From Methylotenera_A sp040387095 (GTDB lineage: Bacteria > Pseudomonadota > Gammaproteobacteria > Burkholderiales > Methylophilaceae), in assembly GCA_040387095.1 (NCBI GenBank), contig JAZKEJ010000032.1, positions 1 through 14,965 on the forward strand: a stretch of 14,965 nt of DNA, in the 5' to 3' direction. The translations under genes and the position numbers were made by a program. Shown here piece after piece: positions 1 through 5,440 of the stretch. Numbering within the stretch: the first letter of the stretch is position 1; each line of letters opens with the position of its first letter. Under the pieces are notes generated by a model. It was given only the letters and a program-made list of their open reading frames with translations. It ran no database searches and was not told the origin of the DNA.

Positions 1-755
1 ACAAAATAGAAAGTGGCTGCATTAGTTAAATATGCGTTCCCGGCAACAACCAGTGTAGTGAGCGCTGCATCTTCATAAAGCAGGCCATTTGCAGGCAAAC
101 TATTAAGCGTAATGCTGGCGATGGTGCCATCCGCATCCGTGCCGGTTAGCGTGATGATAATTGATGCATCGTCTTCTGCACCATTAACCGTTATATTTGC
201 TGCTACTGGCGCAATATTAATTGGTGGATTTGGGTTTGGATTTGATATTGGACCGTCTGCTGCAATCAGACCTGAGTAATTAATATCGTTACCTTCAATT
301 AAAGGATCGATATCAACTGTTTGACTTAACTCATAACTATATGCAAAATTAAATGCATTCAGAATGTCGTTAATTCTGAATAAATCAACAAAACTAAAAC
401 CATAACTATTGTATGAAGATTGACCCGCCGCAGTCTCTTCTAAAACCGCATTAATATCTTTGCCTTCTTCAATCGCTTTAATGACCGTTTCAATCGTGGC
501 AAGATTCACAGCGCTATCCAGATTACTGGGCGCAAGCACTTCTGAAAGTTCTTCGGTAAATTGTACTAACTGCTCTGAGTGAATATAAATAAGACGACCA
601 TTAATCAACTCAAGCTCGACCTCAGACCCACGTGGCGTTTCAATCATATCGCCGACCTGCACTTGATCGCCCAGGATGAGTTCGCGCCTCGATTCATCCT
701 TTGCTACCAAATATGCCACACCTATTATTGATACTACTTTTCCAACTAATGCCAT
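1..755 (-). CDS. LapA-type large adhesin, N-terminal part (runs off left edge)
   Basis: The minus-strand frame from the ATG at 755-753 stays open for 251 codons to the window edge. Residues 1 to about 70 resemble the retention module of LapA-family adhesins (starts MALVGKVVSI, then a small beta-rich domain with LGDQVQVGDMIETP); in that family the module plugs the outer-membrane exporter and keeps the giant protein on the surface. A helical linker (about 80-107) leads to T108-A109-A110-G111, the TAAG motif cut by LapG. A Pro/Asn-rich linker (about 169-180) then leads into a repeat-like beta-sandwich domain (about 181-251, with GTDADGTIASITL) typical of cadherin/Ig-like repeat adhesins. There is no Sec signal peptide, as expected for type I secretion, whose signal would lie at the unseen C-terminus. 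It diverges from lapG and lapD. Total size and number of repeats cannot be judged here. Confidence 0.9.
   Translation of the reverse strand, partial: MALVGKVVSIIGVAYLVAKDESRRELILGDQVQVGDMIETPRGSEVELELINGRLIYIHSEQLVQFTEELSEVLAPSNLDSAVNLATIETVIKAIEEGKDINAVLEETAAGQSSYNSYGFSFVDLFRINDILNAFNFAYSYELSQTVDIDPLIEGNDINYSGLIAADGPISNPNPNPPINIAPVAANITVNGAEDDASIIITLTGTDADGTIASITLNSLPANGLLYEDAALTTLVVAGNAYLTNAATFYF
423..434 (-). other. Predicted LapG cleavage site (TAAG) in the adhesin
   Basis: These four codons encode T108-A109-A110-G111 of the adhesin. In Pseudomonas fluorescens, LapG cuts LapA between two alanines of a TAAG motif at nearly the same distance from the start (around residue 108). The motif follows a helical stretch and precedes a Ser/Tyr-rich segment, so it is likely exposed. 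With lapG encoded just upstream and divergently, this is very probably the protease target; actual cleavage is inferred. Confidence 0.85.
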
Positions 756-785
756 GACGGTGTCCTAAATATTCACTTTGATTAA

Positions 786-804
786 TGCGCTGAAAAATAG
801 CGCA
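786..804. repeat. Inverted repeat in the adhesin leader
   Basis: TGCGCT (786-791) and AGCGCA (799-804) are perfectly complementary around a 7-nt A-rich loop. The repeat sits about 30 nt upstream of the adhesin start codon, so in the transcript it could form a small GC-rich hairpin in the leader. It is too short to call a terminator and has no T-run on either side. Confidence 0.4.
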
Positions 805-825
805 ATAAAAACTTTTCTTACCATC

Positions 826-845
826 GCATTAAATACCTTTAATGC
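826..845. repeat. Perfect 8-bp inverted repeat with 4-nt spacer
   Basis: GCATTAAA (826-833) and TTTAATGC (838-845) are exact reverse complements separated by TACC. It could be a protein-binding dyad or an AT-rich RNA hairpin in the adhesin leader. It lies between two other dyads in the same spacer. No known operator consensus is recognised. Confidence 0.5.
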
Positions 846-852
846 ATACAAA

Positions 853-876
853 TATATTGTACTGAAGGACAATATA
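853..876. repeat. Perfect 8-bp inverted repeat with 8-nt spacer (operator-like)
   Basis: TATATTGT (853-860) and ACAATATA (869-876) are exact reverse complements with eight bases between them, giving half-site centres 16 bp apart, about one and a half helical turns. This geometry fits a dimeric DNA-binding protein. The left arm overlaps a minus-strand TACAAT that could be the adhesin -10 box, so binding could affect that promoter. Which protein would bind is unknown; the LuxR-type regulator at 3703-4329 is one candidate. Confidence 0.5.
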
Positions 877-987
877 GCCGCTTTAAATAAAAGATTTAAA
901 CCCAACAACTTAGGTTATGATAATTGCCATTACATGGCCGTGGATTAGTAGCTGGCTACTCAAAAATCTACCCGCAAAATCCAATGT

Positions 988-992
988 AGGAG
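988..992 (+). promoter_or_regulatory. Shine-Dalgarno unusually close to the lapG ATG
   Basis: AGGAG ends only one base before the ATG at 994, closer than the usual 5-9 bases. An in-frame ATT at 1000 and CTG at 1003 lie at better distances, but both are rare starts. The next residues form the hydrophobic export segment, so any of these starts would give nearly the same protein. Confidence 0.4.
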
Positions 993-993
993 C

Positions 994-1710
994 ATGGTCA
1001 TTCTGAGATTTAAAAAAACCTGGTTGACCGCTAAGCAAGCTTACCTGCAAATCTACATGCTCGCGCTGATGGCAGTTGGTTCATCAAGCATCTGGTTTAA
1101 TATCTGGGCTTCTGATTACAATTTTAGCAAGCTAAGCGCGCTTGCTAACCAAAGGTATGGTCAAGAAGCGCAAAAGAATGTTCTAGAACTGCATCAGTTA
1201 ATTCAACGCACACAATCGGCTCCAGACCTTGAAAAACTCAAGCAAGTTAACGATTTTTTTAACCAAAAAATTCGATTCACCAATGATTTTGATCTGTGGG
1301 GGAAAACGGATTACTGGGCCACTCCATTAGAATCTATTGGATTACAGGCTGGCGATTGTGAAGATTTTACTATCGCAAAATATGTGTTTTTAAAAGCGTT
1401 AAATATTGATAACAATCGCTTGAGACTCACATATGTGCGGGCTGAAATCACTCAAGACGGCAGTAGAACTGTGCAAGCGCACATGGTTTTAAGCTATTAC
1501 CAAACGCCACAATCTGAACCACTCATTTTAGATAATTTAATATCCGAAATTTTGCCCGCCTCTAGCAGAAAAGACTTGTCGCCTATTTTCAGTTTCAACG
1601 ATAAAGGTTTATGGGTGGGCTCAAGCAGCAAGCCTAAGGCAGAATCACAGTCAAATTTATCAAGATGGCGCGATGTTTTGTCGCGAATTCGAGCAGATGG
1701 AATAGAATAA
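994..1710 (+). CDS. lapG: LapG-type periplasmic transglutaminase-like cysteine protease
   Basis: This 238-residue protein belongs to the bacterial transglutaminase-like cysteine proteinases. Its role in the family is to cut LapA-type adhesins behind the retention module and free the cell from a surface. A basic N-terminus followed by a hydrophobic stretch (about 18-38) indicates export to the periplasm. The catalytic triad is visible: C122 in AGDCEDF, H163 in QAHMVLSYY and D180 in LILDNL. The acidic residues around the cysteine (D121, E123) match the positions used for calcium binding in studied LapG proteins. The C-terminus after about 210 is Ser/Lys-rich and probably flexible. lapD follows after 18 bp on the same strand, and the adhesin gene with its TAAG site diverges from it, so protease, controller and substrate are adjacent. 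The exact start is slightly uncertain because the ribosome-binding site is too close to the ATG. Confidence 0.92.
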   Translation: MVILRFKKTWLTAKQAYLQIYMLALMAVGSSSIWFNIWASDYNFSKLSALANQRYGQEAQKNVLELHQLIQRTQSAPDLEKLKQVNDFFNQKIRFTNDFDLWGKTDYWATPLESIGLQAGDCEDFTIAKYVFLKALNIDNNRLRLTYVRAEITQDGSRTVQAHMVLSYYQTPQSEPLILDNLISEILPASSRKDLSPIFSFNDKGLWVGSSSKPKAESQSNLSRWRDVLSRIRADGIE

Positions 1711-1717
1711 TTACAGT

Positions 1718-1722
1718 AAGGA
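1718..1722 (+). promoter_or_regulatory. Shine-Dalgarno that sets the lapD start
   Basis: AAGGA is followed by a 6-nt spacer and ATG at 1729. An in-frame GTG at 1726 is only three bases from this site, so the ATG is the better start. The site lies in the 18-nt gap after the lapG stop, supporting co-transcription. Confidence 0.6.
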
Positions 1723-1728
1723 ATAGTG

Positions 1729-3666
1729 ATGTCACTGAACAAAAAACTTTGGTTAGCAATTGTATACATATTGATACTTGCATCAGGCGGGAGCTTTACG
1801 CTGAGCACGCTATTCAGTAAATATTATCTTGAAGAACAGTTACAAGTAAAAAATATTGATAACGTCACCTCCCTGGCGTTATCCATGTCGCAACTGGAAA
1901 AAGATTCTGCCAATATCGACTTGCTGATATCCGCGCAATTTGATTCAGGCCATTATCAATATATTGGCTTATTTGACCCAATGGGGAAAGTATTAACCGA
2001 GCGCGTGAATACACGCAGCCAGACTAAAGCGCCAGAATGGTTTACGCGATTATTTACCATTAAAAGCCAAATGGGTGTGGCTGAAGTGCAAGATGGCTGG
2101 TCACAATTTGGAACACTCAAATTAGAAAGTGACTTAAATTTTGCCTACGATAAACTTTGGCAATCTACAATATTGATTGCGCTTTGGTCGGCTGCAATTG
2201 GTTTATTAAGCTGTTATGTCGGCAGTCAAGCCTTGCGAAGAATTCTCAGTCCGCTTAAAGATATTGTGCAGCAAGCTACTGCAATTGGTGAACATCGATT
2301 TATTACGATTGAAGAGCCAAAAACCACCGAATTTAAAGCCGTTGTCAGCGCGATGAACAGCTTGTCCAATCGCATCAAAAATAATGTCAATGAAGAATCG
2401 CTTCGATTAGAAAAGCTACGTTACCAGACCAATTTTGATCACATTACCGAGTTAATGAATCATCATTATTTCATCAGCAATATTGATTCAACGATCAGTC
2501 GCGAAGATTACTTTAATCAGGGTGTACTGGTTGTTTCACGATTGACCAATTTAGCCTTGATCGACCAAATTTTGGGTTACCAAGAAACCAATACTTTTCT
2601 TAAACTTATCGGCAATACATTAAAAAATGCATGCTTAAACCAATCTTCTCTGATTGCCGGGCGTTTAAGTGGAACTGATTTTGCAATATTTTCAAGCGAG
2701 CCAATTGATGCATATTCACTTGGTAGCCAGATAAAAAGCCTTTTAGAAAAAATATCTAATTTAGAACACTTAAAATTGGATCACTTAACACTAAACAGTC
2801 ATTTTGTAACCGTGACAACACAAGTCAATAGAGACGATTTGTCACTAAAATTAATCGCTCTCGCCGATGGCGTTTTGGATGAAATGGCGAGCAGCCATGA
2901 AAATATGTTACATGTGATTAACCAAGATGACGTTGTGAATCACTCAAATATTAACTTAGATGAATGGCAAGGTTTGCTCAATTCTGCTCTGAAAAACAGA
3001 AGGCTTAAGCTTGAGCATTACCCAGTGGTGAATCAAAAAGGCGAGCTTATTCATTACGAAAGCCCTGTTAGACTGCAACTGGTGGCCGATAAAAAATGGT
3101 TTTGTGCTGGTGAATTCATTACATGGGCAGCGCAATTGGATATGATGTCTCGCATTGACGAACTTGTGCTGGAAGCCGCCATCGATATACTTGAGAACGG
3201 CGCAGAACCTATTGGTTTGAATATTTCCGCCAGTTCTGTTTGTGATTCAGGCTTTATCAGTAAAGCGATGACACTGATTAAACTTTATCCACATCTTGCT
3301 AACCGCCTGTATTTTGAGGTGCCAGAACAAGGCGCTTTTGATTATTTTTCTGAATTCAAGAACTTTGCTAACACACTTAAAAATTTGGGATGCAAAGTTG
3401 GAATTGAGCATGTCGGTGCGCGCATTTCGCGTTTGGGTGAACTGCATGATGTGGGTTTGGATTACATCAAAATTGATACTTCAATTATTCGTGAAATTGA
3501 CAAAAATGAGGCGAATAAATCCTTGCTCAGAGGCATATGTATGATTGCGCATTCAATCGGCATACTGGCGATTGCAGAAGGCGTACAAACAACGAATGAG
3601 ATGGAATCACTCAAGCTGATCGGCATTGATGGCATGACTGGCCCGGGCATTAAACTGCTAGGTTAA
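1729..3666 (+). CDS. lapD: LapD-type inside-out c-di-GMP receptor (degenerate GGDEF-EAL)
   Basis: This 645-residue inner-membrane protein has transmembrane helices at about 7-29 and 143-165 enclosing a LapD/MoxY-type periplasmic domain, then a HAMP linker (about 166-219), a GGDEF-like domain (about 232-385) and an EAL-like domain (about 405-645). Both enzyme sites are broken: the GGDEF motif reads SGTDF (314-318), EAL reads ESP (444-446), and the DDFG metal-site motif reads EHVG (560-563). It should therefore bind c-di-GMP rather than make or degrade it, as LapD does. A Gly-Trp pair at 123-124 in the periplasmic domain matches the position of Trp125, which contacts LapG in P. fluorescens LapD. 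When c-di-GMP is high it would hold LapG inactive. It lies 18 bp after lapG, with which it likely forms an operon. The start was chosen by the Shine-Dalgarno spacing. Confidence 0.92.
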   Translation: MSLNKKLWLAIVYILILASGGSFTLSTLFSKYYLEEQLQVKNIDNVTSLALSMSQLEKDSANIDLLISAQFDSGHYQYIGLFDPMGKVLTERVNTRSQTKAPEWFTRLFTIKSQMGVAEVQDGWSQFGTLKLESDLNFAYDKLWQSTILIALWSAAIGLLSCYVGSQALRRILSPLKDIVQQATAIGEHRFITIEEPKTTEFKAVVSAMNSLSNRIKNNVNEESLRLEKLRYQTNFDHITELMNHHYFISNIDSTISREDYFNQGVLVVSRLTNLALIDQILGYQETNTFLKLIGNTLKNACLNQSSLIAGRLSGTDFAIFSSEPIDAYSLGSQIKSLLEKISNLEHLKLDHLTLNSHFVTVTTQVNRDDLSLKLIALADGVLDEMASSHENMLHVINQDDVVNHSNINLDEWQGLLNSALKNRRLKLEHYPVVNQKGELIHYESPVRLQLVADKKWFCAGEFITWAAQLDMMSRIDELVLEAAIDILENGAEPIGLNISASSVCDSGFISKAMTLIKLYPHLANRLYFEVPEQGAFDYFSEFKNFANTLKNLGCKVGIEHVGARISRLGELHDVGLDYIKIDTSIIREIDKNEANKSLLRGICMIAHSIGILAIAEGVQTTNEMESLKLIGIDGMTGPGIKLLG

Positions 3667-3702
3667 GCATTTAATCAGAATATAAAAGGAGTTAAAAACA
3701 AC

Positions 3703-4329
3703 TTACACACTTTTGAGGCGATTGTTCAGCATTAACGCCAAATGTAGCCTATCTTTAGCGCCCAAACGCTCAAATGTAGATGCCAAATGCGCTTTTACCG
3801 TTCGTTCAGTAATGTCTAAAACTCTGGCTATTTCTTTATTACTTAAGCCTTTTGCCGCCTCAATCGCCACATCTTTTTCACGTTTGGTTAACTTTTCCAG
3901 CAAACTTTGAATATATTCAGGCTGATTGCCCGCCAATTTAACCGACACTTCTATCAGGCGCTGCAAAAATTCTTGTCCTAGCCATACGCCTCCATTCACA
4001 ATCACTGTCTTAATTTCATTTAATACACTTGGCGCAGAATAAGCATGGCAATAACCTCTAGCGCCTAAACTTAATGCATGTAGAGACTCGGTATGATTAG
4101 GCGTATTAGCCAGCACAACAATTTTGGCGTCTTTATAATCTTTTAAAATACTTGCAATCGTTTTCCCCATCCATTGCTGTCTATCTTCATTCATGTGCAG
4201 CCAGAAAATAGTCTCCATATCTTTTTTGACTATATTGCTTAATAAGTCGTCTGATAGGGTGGATTTTGGAAATGCCTCTGACCAGCTGTGCATAAGTGCT
4301 GGTAATGTACTAATAAAAATATGTTGCAT
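3703..4329 (-). CDS. LuxR-family regulator with degenerate receiver domain
   Basis: This 208-residue protein has a receiver-like N-terminal domain (about 1-120) and a LuxR/NarL helix-turn-helix (about 143-205: LTKREKDVAIEAAKGLSNKEIARVL followed by a recognition helix around TERTVKAHL). The receiver fold can be followed by its strand pattern, but the usual phospho-acceptor segment (LLDLxMP) reads IFWLHMNED with no Asp at the expected place, and the conserved Lys after strand five is replaced (GYCHAYSAP). It is probably not controlled by phosphorylation. It is last in the lapB-lapC operon, 10 bp after lapC, so it likely regulates adhesin or secretion genes. An AGGGA lies immediately before the ATG with no spacer, so the start is slightly uncertain; an in-frame ATT three codons on has better spacing. 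It converges with lapD, 36 bp apart, with no clear terminator between them. Confidence 0.85.
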   Translation of the reverse strand: MQHIFISTLPALMHSWSEAFPKSTLSDDLLSNIVKKDMETIFWLHMNEDRQQWMGKTIASILKDYKDAKIVVLANTPNHTESLHALSLGARGYCHAYSAPSVLNEIKTVIVNGGVWLGQEFLQRLIEVSVKLAGNQPEYIQSLLEKLTKREKDVAIEAAKGLSNKEIARVLDITERTVKAHLASTFERLGAKDRLHLALMLNNRLKSV

Positions 4330-4339
4330 TCCCTATTTT

Positions 4340-5335
4340 TTATCTCTCAGTAAAGGCGTACGATTTTGCTTTAAGTACAGGTTTAAGCAAATAAGAAAGT
4401 ATGGTTTTTTTACCAGTTAAAATGTCAACTTGCGCGATCATGCCAGGAATAATCGGCAAACCTTCGCCCAGACTATTTTTAATTGTACGTACGCGCACAA
4501 TATAATACGCATTGCCCTTATCATCGACGATTGAGTTGGCGGCAATGCTTTCTACCTTTGCATCCAGTGTGCCGTAAATGGTGTAGTCGTAAGCCGTTAA
4601 TTTAACAATCGCTGGTTGGTCTGGGCGCAAAAAAGCAATATCCTTGATTTCAACTTTAGTCTCTAANNNNNNNNNNNNNNNNNNNNNNNNNNNNNNNNNN
4701 NNNNNNNNNNNNNNNNNNNNNNNNNNNNNNNNNNNNNNNNNNNNNNNNNNNNNNNNNNNNNNNNNNTGGCTGGCATTATATAAAGCTTTTTCTTGCTGAT
4801 ATACCTGCGGAGCTTCTGTAAGTACTTCTGGCGGCGGATTAAATGCAATACCTTCCGCCAACGCTTTTAATCGCGCTTGTTTGGCGATTAATGCTAAAAA
4901 TTGACCTTTATTTTCCCTTAAAGTCGATCGGGCGCGGGTTTCGTCAATTTTAATCAAAGGCATACCTACTTTAACCAAGTCGCCTTCCCTGACTAAAATC
5001 TCAGTCACAATGCCACCATCCAGCGATTGAATCACTTGCAACTGGCGCGATGGAATCACCCTGCCCTCGCCGCGAGTGACTTCATCTACTTTGGCAAAAG
5101 ATGCCCATGTTACTACCAGCAACATAATAGCTAGAATGCCATAGAGCAGCTTTCTAGCTTTAAGCGGTTTTTGTTCTAATATTGCCAAGTCGGCTTCCTC
5201 CTCCCAAGCCAAATTATCACGCGTTTCGGTTGGCACGGCGCGACTCACCATCCAATAGATAGGCGCTGTTATCCACGATTGTCTGTTTAAAAATGCATTA
5301 AATGCGCCAATGACTTTAAATAATCTCTGGCTCAT
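4340..5335 (-). CDS. lapC: LapC-type HlyD membrane fusion protein (interrupted by assembly gap)
   Basis: This is the periplasmic adaptor of a type I secretion system; it links the LapB ABC transporter to an outer-membrane TolC-like channel. Visible parts are a cytoplasmic N-terminus (about 1-60), one membrane helix (about 64-82, GILAIMLLVVTWASF), the first half of the lipoyl-like/barrel domain (about 84-135: VTRGEGRVIPS, then IQSLDGGIVTEILVREGD) and the start of the helical hairpin. After the gap come the conserved barrel (KDIAFLRPDQPAIVKLTAYD) and C-terminal strands. The family is usually about 430-480 residues; this reading gives about 331 with roughly 34 unknown, so most of the hairpin is missing and the gap is probably near 500 bp. 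ATG 5335 was chosen over GTG 5350 because GGGA stands 7 nt upstream and it overlaps the preceding small ORF as ATGA. It lies between lapB and the LuxR-type regulator. Confidence 0.88.
   Translation of the reverse strand: MSQRLFKVIGAFNAFLNRQSWITAPIYWMVSRAVPTETRDNLAWEEEADLAILEQKPLKARKLLYGILAIMLLVVTWASFAKVDEVTRGEGRVIPSRQLQVIQSLDGGIVTEILVREGDLVKVGMPLIKIDETRARSTLRENKGQFLALIAKQARLKALAEGIAFNPPPEVLTEAPQVYQQEKALYNASXXXXXXXXXXXXXXXXXXXXXXXXXXXXXXXXXXLETKVEIKDIAFLRPDQPAIVKLTAYDYTIYGTLDAKVESIAANSIVDDKGNAYYIVRVRTIKNSLGEGLPIIPGMIAQVDILTGKKTILSYLLKPVLKAKSYAFTER
4667..4766. other. Assembly gap (exactly 100 N)
   Basis: A run of exactly 100 undetermined bases lies inside lapC. A round 100 is the usual placeholder for a gap of unknown length, so it should not be read as a measured distance. 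Flanking sequence on both sides is lapC in the same frame if 100 is counted, and comparison with the family suggests the real missing stretch is several hundred bases. Confidence 0.97.
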
Positions 5336-5439
5336 TGCATCATCCCGCACACTGAATTTTTAAATATTGGATTCTTGAATGCTGGATTGAAAGCCAACAT
5401 ACTTAACGCTAATTCTGTAGTCATTATTTGCAATGTCAT
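5332..5439 (-). CDS. Possible 35-codon ORF between lapB and lapC
   Basis: The ATG at 5439 is one base after the lapB stop. The 35-codon frame (MTLQIMTTELALSMLAFNPAFK at its start) ends in a TGA overlapping the lapC ATG as ATGA. A weak Shine-Dalgarno (TAAGG) stands 9 nt upstream. The tight packing fits translational coupling between lapB and lapC, either through a real small protein or through a leader whose reading keeps ribosomes on the message. The peptide has a Met/Leu/Ala-rich first half but no clear membrane helix, and I recognise no family. It could equally be a chance frame in an ordinary spacer. Confidence 0.3.
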   Translation of the reverse strand: MTLQIMTTELALSMLAFNPAFKNPIFKNSVCGMMQ

Positions 5440-5440
5440 A

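Larger units (their letters stand above)
756..993. promoter_or_regulatory. Divergent lapA / lapG-lapD intergenic region
   Basis: This 238-bp AT-rich spacer must hold the promoters for the adhesin (minus) and for lapG-lapD (plus). It contains three perfect inverted repeats between 786 and 876, listed separately. A TATGAT hexamer at 916-921 could be a -10 element for lapG, but no good -35 box stands at the right distance. A TACAAT hexamer on the minus strand (862-857) lies inside one inverted repeat and could be a -10 for the adhesin gene, again without a clear -35. I see no tRNA, riboswitch core or convincing small ORF. Confidence 0.5.

Noticed and set aside
756..993. Possible c-di-GMP riboswitch in the adhesin leader
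   Set aside because: I looked for the GEMM-type conserved core and GC-rich paired arms and saw only short AT-rich dyads; nothing matches the known aptamer.
3296..3544. 82-codon plus-strand frame inside lapD
   Set aside because: It overlaps the conserved EAL-like domain in another frame and gives a Cys/Trp-rich sequence without domain character.
3667..3702. Terminator between convergent lapD and the regulator gene
   Set aside because: The 36-bp spacer has no stable stem followed by a T-run on either strand.
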